Below are positions 10,955 to 21,734 of a stretch of 42,136 nucleotides of DNA, piece after piece (the first letter of the stretch is position 1; the number at the start of each line of letters is the position of its first letter). Both the position numbers and the translations under genes were made by a program. Origin of the DNA: Condylostoma magnum (taxonomy: Eukaryota; Ciliophora; Heterotrichea; Heterotrichida; Condylostomatidae); the NCBI GenBank assembly GCA_920105805.1, contig CAKKTI010000162.1, positions 1 through 42,136 of the forward strand, written 5' to 3'. The notes under the pieces are model-generated. The model was not told the origin of the DNA. It did no database searches and saw only the letters and a list, made by a program, of their open reading frames with translations.

Positions 10955-12244
10955 TTACAATTCCACTCTTTCTCCTGTTCTTTTATTGATAACATACATT
11001 CCCTGTAGTTTGTCTCTATAGCTCTGGGATTTTTTATAGTTTCCTGTAACACTTCAATAAAAGCTCCTGTATATTTCATCAGGCTCAAATTCTATCTATT
11101 ATCCTTAATTGTCATAAATAGGACATGCAATTAGACTCTCTTGGTCAGCCTCCTGATAGCTTGGTTACATCTATAAAAGCGATGTGTTTTATTCTACCCT
11201 TGATCCTGTATTGGGGATTAGAATATAATTCTATTACTTATCCTTCTTATACTGGATTTTATGCCCAAACTCATTGTACGAAACCCAGAAAAACCTTCCT
11301 GCCATATCACCTTCTAGCTCATGGCACTTTTGCTCATCTTTAACTTCATCTTATTATATAAAAACAGTGTAATTCTATTAATCCATTTCCTCTATATCTT
11401 AATTCAACTCTTCTAAATACTAAGTTAAAATGTTGTCTTAATCATCTAAGTCAAAAAATTCATCTTTATCTAAAATATCAAGTAAAAGATCTTCATCATC
11501 AATTAACTCAGATGTTTCAATAATCGTGTCCTCAACATCATCAATAGCATTATCAGCATCATCAATGTCAATAAGATTATCAACATCATCAATAGCATTA
11601 TCAGCATAATCAATGTCAATAAGATTATCAACATCATCAATAGCATTATCAGCATCATCAATGTCAATAAGATTATCAACATCATCAATAGCATTATCAA
11701 CATCATTAGTATCATCATCATCAGTGCTTACTACCTCTTCTTCCTACAACATAGACGGCCACTCCTTAACTCTTCTCCATCCGAACTAGGAATGCCCACC
11801 GTCAAAGTCTTCTAAAAAAGTTCAATCATTCGAGCCTTTCTTCTAAAATTCTACTACTTATTCATCCTCAAAACACCAATTCTTCCATTTGAGTCCTAAT
11901 CCATCTAATTCAACTTCTTTATGCTTGCATGGCTTTATTCGTTACACAATCCTATAGTTATAATTCTTATCTCCCATAACATTGTCTGTATAGTAAGTCC
12001 AGCCATTCTCATCGTACTTCTTAGCAAAAACTACTGGTTCTGTACTCCTTTCACACATATAACAGTACTTTTTCCATATAATTCCCTATGAGTCAATCTC
12101 TTAATTAACTCTATTGCACTGCTTTATTGGGCAATTGATAGTTAGCTCTTCATGCTTCTATTGTTTCTGTAGAAACGCTTGAGATGAATTAGCAAATGGT
12201 CTTATTGAGTTAACTGATACTAGTATTAATAACACTAACTGCAT
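10955..12244 (-). CDS. secreted protein with tandem acidic repeats
   Basis: 429 residues from ATG 12244. A signal peptide (MQLVLLILVSVNSI) is followed by a Cys-containing N-terminal domain: pairs such as CPIKQC and CYMC, NWCFEDE, and two similar YDENGWTYYTDN / DGGHSQFGWR patches. Then comes an Asp/Ile/Asn-rich stretch (about residues 178-240) built of 16-residue units, DNLIDIDDADNAIDDV. The C-terminal domain again has Cys and aromatic-rich strands (AGRFFWVSYNEFGHKIQY). Domain family not recognised; the acidic array may bind calcium, as an inference from composition. TAA-TAA at 10957-10952 is taken as the stop, although the frame stays open to TGA 10906-10904, 25 nt before SIN3. It starts 80 nt after the Rab stop. 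Confidence 0.75.
11534..11702 (-). repeat. 48-nt tandem repeat coding for 16-residue acidic units
   Basis: About three and a half near-perfect copies of a 48-nt unit inside the secreted protein gene, giving DNAIDDV four times with DNLIDID spacers. Copies differ by very few bases, so the array expanded recently or is kept uniform by slippage or conversion. Confidence 0.9.
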
Positions 12245-12324
12245 TTGTAAATTAAATTTATAACGGATTTTAATGGAAGGTTAGTTTTAATAAAAGTTAG
12301 CTAAACATAATAACAGAATATGGA

Positions 12325-12984
<660 letters not shown>

Positions 12985-13007
12985 TTATTGTAATAATATT
13001 GTCACTA

Positions 13008-13481
13008 ATGTCGTTAAGTTATCATAACGAACATCTTGCCTGGTAGTAGAGGGTTGGCAAGGAATAGACCACTGCTTAAAGAATGTATTAAACCTTTAGC
13101 AAGATAGTAACAGTAAGGAAGGCTTCTAGGTCGGATGGTAAAAGACATTTTAAGAGTAAGTCCTAACATGTGTAGGATCTTTCACCAACTTTATATGTAA
13201 GCAATCCTTATGCTGAAGTCAGAGGCAAGTATGCAAGATTCCCCAGAGGAAATACTGACGGGTTTCTTTAAGAAGAAACAAAAATGTAAAGATTTAGGTC
13301 TTTGGAAAATCTGAGAGAGGATGATAGATTGGAGAGTTAAAAGCTGCTATATTTAGATTCAGAGGTGAAAAGTTATGTACTCTAACTGCAAAATTAGATA
13401 AGAGAAGAGAAAGCTAAGAACTAGAAGTTGATGGCTAGACTGAAAAAGCATAAAAGATCTGATAGTTTGGTTAAATTTTAG
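13008..13481 (+). CDS. small basic coiled-coil protein of unknown function
   Basis: 157 residues from ATG 13008 to TAG 13479-13481. The N-terminal half is basic (RKASRSDGKRHFKSKS); the middle has NPYAEVRGKYARFPRGN; the C-terminal third is a predicted coiled coil (EVKSYVLQLQNQIREEKAK...) ending in KKHKRSDSLVKF. No family recognised. The stop is only 5 nt from the TAA of the convergent gene, and a further in-frame TAG follows at 13488-13490. It shares a 56-nt divergent promoter region with the Rab gene. Confidence 0.6.
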
Positions 13482-13486
13482 GATTA

Positions 13487-14707
13487 TTAGTTACTATCTT
13501 CAGAGGATCTTGGAGTTAGAACACTGAAGTCTTTGGGGTCATCTTTACTTAGATTTTGCAGAAAACTGTGTTCTATGACATCTTAATACCGATTTCTGTA
13601 TGTGTTTTCGGCAAGATCTTCTATAGATTATTACTGAAACTCCAAAGCTTTTTCGAATTTGTCTAAATTTGCTTTTCTAAACTCCAAAGATTCTAATTCA
13701 TACTGATTTTTAGACTATTGTGTTTTAAGCTGAGTTAGCTTTTGCTTATTTTTAGTATATTTTTGCTTTAAATCGTCATATTTGTTTGAAAAGTCTTTTA
13801 ATTGCTGATTAATCTAAACTTCCTGTTTACATAATTAGCCTTCTTGTTATCTTAGTTCATTGTCCAAACTTTTAAAAAAATCAACTGTTTTTTCAAGATC
13901 AGAGCGTTCATTTTCTAGCAATGATTCTACTTCTTATAGTTCTTCTTGCCTGTGATAAAGTCAAATTGAATAACTGTCAATTCTGGTAGCACAGCTTATG
14001 ATATCCTCCTAGAACATCATTTATCTTTCCTTCTGATTTTTGTATAAGGAGTTTTCCTTATTTTACTAGTTATTTTTGCACATATTGTAGTGTTTAAGCA
14101 ATCTTTTATTCTCATTTTTGCTTTTCTAGAGAGCTATCTTATACTTCTAGTGATTTTATTCCAGTACTTTAAACTCCTTGAGTCTGTTTTAAAGCGTAAT
14201 CTCCCAATTGGCCTTTGATTCTGCATGACGCTTTTCATTTTCCTCTATTTCCTTCTCAAACTAAATAAGTTCCTATTGTTTTCTCTTAAGCTTTGTATTC
14301 TTATCAGCAATGTTTTCATCTATCTACTACTAAAATTAATCAACCAGGGCACTTTTATTCATTGGGGATTTATCGTAACAGTTTTTCGTTATATTTGATT
14401 AGTTAATTTTGGGGCTTATTTCAAAACTTTATTCAGTATCTTTACGGTAATTTTACAACTGCTTAGGGCTTTCATGATAAGATAAGCTACTTTTCTACGA
14501 TTTCATATTCTTTTTCTTATCTGTTTCCACTATAATTTCCTACAAAATTTTCTTAATTGTCGTTGAACGCTATTTAGACCTATCAGTAAGTATCCCTTAT
14601 TGCTTAACAGGTTAATTTCTCTTTTGAATTTTACTAATTGATAAATTATTCCTAATAGCTGGCCTATTTTTATCTTTTCTTGGCTTTACCTTGGCTTTAC
14701 TATACAT
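13487..14707 (-). CDS. long coiled-coil protein of unknown function
   Basis: 406 residues from ATG 14707 to the tandem TAA at 13489-13484. Residues 1-140 are basic and Ser/Gln-rich (MYSKAKVKPRKDKNRP). Residues about 150-370 are an almost continuous heptad-rich coiled coil with many Gln codons written TAA/TAG (QFEKEIEENEKRHAES, LKQKYTKNKQKLTQLKTQ). The end FSVLTPRSSEDSN is a hydrophilic tail. One TGA is read as Trp (SYSIWLYH). It resembles centrosomal or basal-body coiled-coil proteins in general character only. It is divergent from the MFS transporter gene with 43 nt between start codons and ends 5 nt from its convergent neighbour. Confidence 0.75.
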
Positions 14708-14750
14708 TTAACTAAATTAAGATAATTTAAAATAATCCACAGTAAAAATA

Positions 14751-16142
14751 ATGGCAGACACTGAGCTATTCGAGGGAAAAACCAAACTTAAGGGTCTTTC
14801 AACCATCATAGGAGGTTTTATTTGTAATCTTGTATCAGGGAACTTGAACAACTGGGGTACAATTAGTCCTTATATAACTTCTTACCTGCATTCCTAAAAT
14901 CCTTAGGTTACCAGCTCATCATTATTCATTACTTTTCCTATTGGATATATTTTTGAGGGTTTAGGCATAGCACTGTCCCCGTTTATAGTATCTAAAATAG
15001 GATACAGATATACACTAATGACGGGTATGTTGTAATTTGCACTGGCTGTATTCATTTGCTACTTTATTACCGATCCTTTTATTTTTGCACTTATATACGG
15101 AATTAGCTCTGGATGGGCTGCAGGGGTTGGAGGAGCATGTGCTGGCTGGGCTAACTGGTAGTGGTATCCTAATAATAAAGGAACTACTGCTGGAATTGCA
15201 ATGGCCGGGGCTAATTGTGGGCCTGTGCTTTTTGGAATTGTTCTTTCTACTCTGGCTAACCCGGATAATATACCACCGACTGTTGAAGTTTAGAGAGGAG
15301 CTGAGACTGATCATTTGTTTGATGAAAGAGTGTATGACAGAGTGCCTGTTGTTTTACTCACTCTAGCAATTTCATCCGCTATACTCTCTATAATCGGAGG
15401 ATTTATGGTAATTGACAAGAGTTAGGACGAGATGGCGGAAGAATCTGATGGTTCTCAGGCATAATGGACAGTCGGAGCTTTGCTTAAGACTAAAAACTTC
15501 TGGTTCCTCTGGGCCTCGTTCTTCTGCTCATTCATGTACTGGGCTTATATAATGAACGAGTATAAAGTATTTGGTCTAAGCAAGAAAGTCGATGATAAGT
15601 TCTTATCCTGGCTTGGGTCTCTGGGTAACATAGTAGGAATGGCAAGCAGGACACTATGGGGAATTTTCATGGACATTATCAGTTTCAAACTAGCTTTTGG
15701 AGTAATCACCGGAATGCAGTTGTTAAACAGTCTTACCATTTACTTCATAGCGTCTAATAAGTGGTGTTATGTTACTTGGATCGGTGTTATGTATTTAGTG
15801 GGATGTGGCAATTTTGTGTGTGTTAATATTCAATGCTCAATTAACTACGGAAAATTTGGAGAAAAGGTATTCGGATTGGCAGCAACTGGTATGGCTCTTT
15901 CTACATTTTCGACTATGTTTGTAGAGTTTTTCATTTTAGAGGTAAATTCTAATCAGACTTTCGGGTTTATGATAACATTCTACTTTTTAAGTATAATGAA
16001 CCTATTAGCATTCATTTTCTCAAGGTTAGTCGTAAAAGAAAGGATTAGTGTTAATGCAGCAGATAAAACTGTTCCTTTGATCGACAATTAAAAGTAAGAT
16101 GATAATAACCAGAAGACTTTGGATAGCTCTGTGAAGCAGTGA
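14751..16142 (+). CDS. MFS transporter, oxalate/formate or monocarboxylate type
   Basis: 463 residues with about 12 hydrophobic helices. TM1 region GGFICNLVSGNLNNWGTISPYI, then FPIGYIFEGLGIALSPF, GISSGWAAGVGGACAGW, and the family-like WQWYPNNKGTTAGIAMAGANCGP lead to a central loop rich in acidic residues (about 225-245). A second six-helix half begins at NFWFLWASFF. The pattern fits the oxalate/formate antiporter and monocarboxylate carrier branch of the major facilitator superfamily, so transport of small carboxylates across a membrane is likely; the substrate cannot be told from sequence. All Trp codons seen here are TGG. The stop is TGA 16140-16142; an earlier TAA after PLIDN is probably Gln because a hydrophilic tail follows. 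It converges on the ATPase gene 21 nt away. Confidence 0.88.
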
Positions 16143-16163
16143 TTAGATAAGTTATAGTATTGA

Positions 16164-17249
16164 CTAACTAAATTCTTTTAGCACTTCCATTGCACAGTGA
16201 ATCGTTATTTTGTCTTTAAAGCAAGCTTTGTCGATTCTGGAAGATTTCAAAATTTCTTGTTCAAGTAGAATTTTTGTATTGTAACTGAATTTGTAAACTT
16301 CTCCATATGGATGTTCTTGCTTTATAGAGCTGAGGCAATTATAAATATGGTCTTTTAAATGGGGTCTTTCCTATAGTATATTTGATATTTTTTACTTCAA
16401 ATGTGATTTTTATGCTTAATAGTATGTTTCTAGGCTTCTTTCTTCTTGTTATATAAATTATTCCAGTTAGTCAAAATCTGGGCCATAATAATCAAAAAAA
16501 TTTCTGTATTCATTTATATCAAAATTTCCATAGTTCCCTTGTTTACATTACTGTATAAATTAATCTTCCGTAGGTTCTTAGATTTCCAGTATTTCTATAT
16601 TATTTTCGAGCTATTTAGCAAAATTTGCACTTAAAATTTGATTAGTATTAGTAGCAGATATAAGAATCATAGTATCATAAATTCCTCTTAGTCCTTTTTA
16701 TTGATTAAAAATGAGTTTAGAGGTGTAATCATCAATCAAATCTAACCCATCATGAATAACTACTGATTTCTATTTATCATCTGCCTTAAAGCTTTAAACA
16801 GCAAGATATATAGTACTAATAAACTGCTAGAAAGTTAAGTCTTATATTCCCTCTATCCCATTGGTTAAATCATCACTACCTTTACTGTAATCGATGTATA
16901 ATACAGGGAATTACTCAGAAAGTTTATCTTCAACTTATCTAAGCAATCTAGTTTTGCCATGACCTTTATTTCCAATCACCATCACAATTTTATTCTGTTG
17001 CATATTTTCTATCACCAGTGTCTTAAGCTGATCTTCTATATTTTCACCTTGCCTTTATTATCGCATATGCTACTTTAAAATCTACACTCTTTCATCAGAA
17101 TTTTACCCATCCCACATAAAGTAGAATCCTATACCAATTCCTATAGTAGTCATTGCAAGAGGTGTAATCAAAGCTATGTTCATACGGTAATTTATGTTAT
17201 CTGTTGTAAATTTCATACTGGTTATGATTTTTTGGATAAAACTAGACAT
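16164..17249 (-). CDS. membrane-anchored P-loop ATPase of unknown family
   Basis: 361 residues from ATG 17249 to TAG 16164. One transmembrane helix (about residues 25-45, IALITPLAMTTIGIGIGFYF) precedes a P-loop NTPase domain: Walker A GNKGHGKT near residue 100, FPVLYIDYSKG, and a probable Walker B SVVIHDGLDLID, followed by ILISATNTNQ as a sensor-like strand. This order resembles STAND or AAA-type ATPases such as mitochondrial or ER-anchored chaperone ATPases, but I cannot place the family. The C-terminal third is a Gln-rich helical region (QLEQFIQQEERSLETYYQAQKSHLKQK). The upstream gene of the same strand ends 25 nt before the ATG. Confidence 0.72.
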
Positions 17250-17274
17250 ATGCAATTTAACAATTATAAAAAAC

Positions 17275-17529
17275 TTAAGTTATATTAAACTCTACTACTG
17301 AAGTTTCTTCCTCTAGCGTAGGATTTCCTCTATATTTCTACAAGTTTTCCTCCAATACAGTAAAACTATTTCTATATTAAGACTCATTCAACTCGTTTTA
17401 ATTTTTATCACTTGTATCAGGATTTTAAGGTCTTGGTGTAATCACTACTTCAGATAAAACAAATTCATGATTAGTAGATTATAAGTTCTCCTTAGTACAC
17501 GACATACAACCTATTTTAACAATTCCCAT
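17275..17529 (-). CDS. small MG- and Cys-rich N-terminal protein, possibly acylated
   Basis: 84 residues from ATG 17529 to TAA 17275. It begins MGIVKIGCMSC, a Gly2 plus Cys pattern compatible with N-myristoylation and palmitoylation, although Ser is absent at position 6. The remainder is hydrophilic and Asn/Gln/Glu-rich (NPDTSDKNQNELNES). No domain recognised. It lies head-to-tail with the P-loop ATPase gene and only 23 nt from the start of the divergent sugar transporter gene, so promoters must overlap. Confidence 0.55.
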
Positions 17530-17552
17530 TTATTTTATAAATCTCAAGCAAA

Positions 17553-19064
17553 ATGTCCGAAAACTCTTAATTCCTTATGGAACAAAGGCAGAAGCCACCT
17601 GAAAACACCGCATATCTACTGATTTTCACACTTACATCAGCAGTCGGCGGCTTTTTATTCGGGTACTCTTTACACAGTTACGACACAGGAGTAATAGGTG
17701 GTGCGAATATATACATCTACGATGACCTGGGCCACGATACTTCCCTTATAAAAGAAACAGTAGTGAGTATTACAATCGGGGGTGCAGTTATAGGCTCTAT
17801 AATGTAACTTTTCCTCAGATCTGGTAAAATGGCTGACAAATTAGGTAGAAAAAAGGCTATTATAATTGCTGATATCACATTTGCTATTGGAGCCTTGATA
17901 ATGGCTCTAGCTTTGGATATTCCTATGCTTATAGTTGGAAGATTTATCATAGGTGTTGGGGTTGGTATTGCTTCTATGGTTGTCCCAATTTTCCTATCTG
18001 AAGCAGCTCCGATTAACAAGAGAGGTATTATTGTAAATGTTAATAACATTTTTATTACTGGAGGACAGTTTATTGCTTATTTGATATGTTTAGCATGCGG
18101 GGATAACTGAAGATTAATGCTAGGCTTATCTGGAATTCCTCCAGTTGCTCAGATGATTGGACTGATGATGCTGCCTGAGTCCCCTAGGTGGCTTATTAGA
18201 AATAATTTTGACGAAAAGGCTAAAGAAGTGCTTAAAAGGATCTACTATAAAGAGGAGTATCCTGGCTTATAGGAGTTTTTGGATAAATAGTATTAAGAGA
18301 TCAAAGATGATTTAAAGCATGACAGCCAGTAGCCTTATTTACAATAGATAAAAGACTTATGGAGGTTTTACAGGCATTAATTTATGATTGGAATAGGGCT
18401 GCAACTAGGATAGCAATTGTGTGGGATTAATACAGCTATGTACTACGGTCCTTAAATAATGCAAAAAGCTGGGTTTAATGGAAGTAAACAAGCCCCTATT
18501 ATAGCAGCCTTGCCTCTAGGTGCTACAAATTTCATAGGAACTGTTATGTCAATAGCTTTTGTGGAAAACTGGGGAAGAAGATCCACCCTGTTAAAAACAA
18601 TTCCTGGTTTTGGGTGTTCATTACTAGCCCTAGCCGTGGTTTTCTACTTTTATGTATATCAGAACTCAGAGGGTGTAGTTCAGGTTTTTATAGTGATTTT
18701 TCTTGTGATTTATTTAATATTTTTCGGGCTAGGGATTGGACCACTGGCATGAACGGTTAATTCGGAGATATTCCCAGTAAGTTATAATCAGCTTCATTTG
18801 CGCAGTGTTGCAGTTTCTATCACAACTACTAGCAACTGGGTAAGCAATTTTCTAGTAAGTATGTCATTTCTATCACTAACGTCGTTTGATTTAGGAGAAG
18901 TAGGTGTATGGGTGCTTTTGGCGTTCTTTAGTGCTATGACGTGGATTATGATATATAAATATCTGCCAGAAACTAAAGGATACAGTTTAGAAGAGATTTT
19001 AAGTTTGTTTAATAAGGAAAAAAAAGAATCTGTAATGAAAACTTACACAAATGACGTTAGTTAA
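17553..19064 (+). CDS. MFS sugar transporter (glucose or inositol type)
   Basis: About 498 residues after removing a 15-nt intron (17804-17818). Twelve TM helices and classical sugar-porter signatures are present: FLFGYSLHSYDTGVIGGA in TM1, SGKMADKLGRKKA, PESPRWL near residue 195, QLGQQLCGINTAMYYGPQIM in TM7, ENWGRRS, and LPETKGYSLEEI at the end. TGA encodes two hallmark Trp residues: GDN-W-RLMLGL (18108-18110) and GPLA-W-TVNSEIFP (18750-18752). The protein should carry hexose or polyol across the plasma or vacuole membrane, probably with protons. TAA 19062-19064 is taken as the stop; it directly abuts the stop of the convergent gene. Read-through to TGA 19104 would add 14 doubtful residues. 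Confidence 0.93.
17804..17818 (+). other. 15-nt spliceosomal intron in the sugar transporter gene
   Basis: GTAACTTTTCCTCAG has canonical GT...AG ends and a pyrimidine tract. Removing it restores GSIISGKMADKLGRK, the family consensus between TM2 and the GRK motif, where the unspliced reading inserts five out-of-family residues. Fifteen-nt introns are a hallmark of heterotrich ciliates. Its length is a multiple of three, so splicing leaves the frame unchanged. Confidence 0.8.
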
Positions 19065-19864
19065 TTAATTTACTAGCCTTTTGCCTAATTCTTTTATCAT
19101 TCTTGACATGTTTAAATAAGCGTTTTCACGTTTTTTCTTGATTTTAAAGCGTTTGTAGAGTTTTTGAAGTGATTATGCGTCATATAGTTTTATAATGTAA
19201 AATGATATAAGGTCTCATTTATCCTATCATTACTAGTAGTTTTGCTATTCCTTCTCTCGCCTTATACACAAAAAGTACAGAAAATCTATTTCTTTTTAAA
19301 TTTAACCTTGAAAAGCGTAAAAACTTTGATAAGATTTGCCTAATATTTACATTCTGCGTTTAAGTTAATTTTCACCTTTATTTTCTTAATGCTTGATTTA
19401 TAGGCTTAGCAGCTGAGGATGCAATAGTTAAATGTTTTCTTGTCTGGAAACACTACTTCCCCTTCTCTATTGAACACTCCGGCCTCTTCGATTCAAACTA
19501 TAAGCTAATTTTTCATTTAGATTTAAGATGTTAGGAGTGAATGCACATTGGCAAGATTATTTGTTGCATACATTACATGTATTTATACTTCCATTGAAAA
19601 TACTTTTGTATCTAAACCTTTATTACTTTTTATTTCTTATAGGTCTGCAGAGTTTAGCAAGGGGAGAGTCTGGTTCTGTTATTGAGCTTTTCCATAAATT
19701 TTAAGTGTTTTGGCTTCTATCCCAGATTTAAGGAATTCTTATATTGATGGGCTATGCACTTGTTCTTCTTTATTTCATTTTATTATTTTTTAGTAGATTT
19801 TTAAAATGTTTAGAGTTTATTGTGGCTTATAAGGAGAATAAGTTATGAAGTAGTTAATATTCAT
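19065..19864 (-). CDS. protein of unknown function with a Cys-containing core, probably spliced
   Basis: From ATG 19864 a long frame runs with good protein character: QTLPLLNSADLQEIKSN, NNLANVHSLLTSQIQMKNQ, EEAGVFNREGEVVFPDKKTF, YCILSCQAYKSS and IFCTFCVQGERRN. A 20-nt GT...AG candidate intron (19214-19233) joins it to a basic C-terminal exon (KLYKRFKIKKKRENA...MIKELGKRLVN) ending at TAA 19067-19065, for about 259 residues. Without splicing the frame ends at TGA 19099-19097. The spliced end is preferred because it is richer in typical residues, but this needs transcript data. No family recognised; two CxxC-like pairs could bind metal. Its stop touches the stop of the sugar transporter with no gap. 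Confidence 0.5.
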
Positions 19865-20158
19865 AGGCTAACTTATTGATAAAGAATAATAGTTTTATAA
19901 GGTAAATATAGCTTTTAGGTTATTAGGGATTTATTGTTGAATCATATAAGAAATAGCGTAGTATAGGAGTTTATAATGGCAGATATTTATTAGTGAAAAG
20001 AGTAGAGATTAGCATAGTAGAAGGTTCTTCTCTTGTTAGATAATGATTCCGGAATGCCAATTTCATATATCTTAATGCATTATGAAATTACGACATAACT
20101 TATTAAAAGTAACATACCAATTTAAGAACTATTTCATAAAAAGATTCTCATTATCTAA
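19865..20158. other. intergenic spacer
   Basis: 294 nt between the single-copy gene block and the WD40 gene cluster. AT-rich, with no recognisable element. The upstream frame of the preceding minus-strand gene remains open for part of it, so that gene might start earlier. Confidence 0.4.
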
Positions 20159-20850
20159 CTAAATTTCCCATATTCTTACTTTATTATCCCATTCTCCAGA
20201 TACTACAGTTCATTTCTTGAAATGCAGGCTATTATACACCTTTATCATACTCATCAATTACTCTATTATTATATAAATTTTGTAACCCTCATGCTTTTAT
20301 CCTCCCATCATATCCAGAAGATATTATTCACTTTTTGAAATGCAACTGAATCCACTGAAGTATAATGCTGACCAATTATTCTACTATTATACGGGTTTTG
20401 TAAGTCTCATAATCTCACTTAATTATCCCTATCATCTGATTATTATTCGCTCACTTCTTGAAATGCAAACTGAATTTACATAATTATTGTACTAACCGAT
20501 TATTCGATTTCTGGATGAGTTTTATAAGTCTCATACTCTTACTTAATTATCCCTACAATCTGATTATTAGTTATTCACTTCTTGAAATGCAGACTGAATT
20601 CACTTATCTATTATGTTGGCTGATGATTTTCTCTCTGAATAGGTTTTTATTGGACCATAATCTTATTATTGTATGAGTTGTACGTTTTTAGATAGTTTTA
20701 TAAATATATACTCTTTAGAATCTTATTTACATAATTTAATCCAATGTACTGGACACTAGATTGAGAATAATGCTTAAAATTAGCTTCAGTTTTCTGAGGA
20801 TGGACTTATTTTTTCTGTTTTATTTAGAATTGGCAAAGTTTATCTTAGAC
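20159..20850 (-). pseudogene. truncated WD40-family gene copy
   Basis: The 3' half matches the intact paralogues: four WD40 blades (VCISRSEQ-like strands, RLW/RIW ends) and the shared terminal WEI-TAG at 20161-20159. Upstream of about 20700 most of the N-terminal domain is missing, and the region around 20780-20840, which aligns to the first codons of the paralogues, has lost the ATG and the usual MENCIE start. Blade number (4 against 7) and divergence of blades suggest an old, dying copy. No alternative promoter or start was recognised, though a short product from an internal ATG cannot be excluded. Confidence 0.7.
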
Positions 20851-20939
20851 TTCAAAGTTGTTTATTTTAGTAATTATTAATATTATTCTTTAGTTCCTAC
20901 TGTAGATACTAGAACCATGCTTCTTAATGATTCTGTTTT

Positions 20940-21690
20940 AATCCTATAGGTCCCGTAGCATTACTTTCTTATTCTCCACTTATAAAAATACTTACAGATA
21001 ATATAGAATTCTAACCAATATTTCTTATAATTTTCACATTATTACTTATTATCCTCCAAAAAACTGCTAGCTCTAGAAATACTTACATATGAGAATTATG
21101 TCCAATGGTTATGCTTTGTAAGTCTCATAGCCTTACCTTGTCATCTCATTTTCCACTTACAATTAATTTCTAACTTCTAGAAATACTTACGGATGATATA
21201 AGTAATTCACATACTCTCAACTTCCTTTTAAACTTTCTTTATCTAGTTATCTGCTTAAATATTACATGAATTATCCTTAATAATGCATTACATAAGTGTT
21301 TGTTATTTATCCAGGTGCAAGATTGCTTCTAATAACTTTTCATTAATTTCACTCCATAGCTGTCAGGTTTTAGTCTTTATTATTTGTACAACCTTTTATA
21401 GAATTCTATCAGCTTAATTAGACTATTTAACCCTATGTTATTATGTAAACTCCCAATTAAATATATGATTATATAATTACTTTGCAGAGAGAATAGTTTT
21501 TAATCATATCTTCAAAGGATTAGTTTCTGAAATCATTTGGAGTAATAGCCTTTTAGAACTTCTTCTCTCATACCAAACTATCTTATCTTTAAAGCATCTA
21601 ACAAATCATATCAAAGTTAAATCCAGGAATCAACATATCAATGGTTGGTTTAATTTATATTTTACTATGTTAAACTATTCGACTAAATAA
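20940..21690 (-). pseudogene. strongly degraded WD40-family remnant
   Basis: Short stretches at about 20970-21215 still resemble the reverse complement of WD40 blades (for example aagtctcatagccttacc and ctagaaatacttac). 21230-21600 resembles the N-terminal domain only weakly, with large differences. No continuous frame or start codon of the family type is visible. Interpreted as a relic of another family member lying between the truncated copy and the first intact gene. Confidence 0.5.
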
Positions 21691-21734
21691 AGGCAATCAT
21701 TAAAGTTATATTGGAATAGATTGAAATTACCTAA

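Noticed and set aside
11503-11721. Minus-strand Met/Leu/Ile-rich frame
   Set aside because: It is an out-of-frame reading of the DNAIDDV acidic repeat.
17577-19064. Sugar transporter as a decayed pseudogene with stops
   Set aside because: Every in-frame stop codon falls on a Gln or Trp position of the family, and all motifs are intact.
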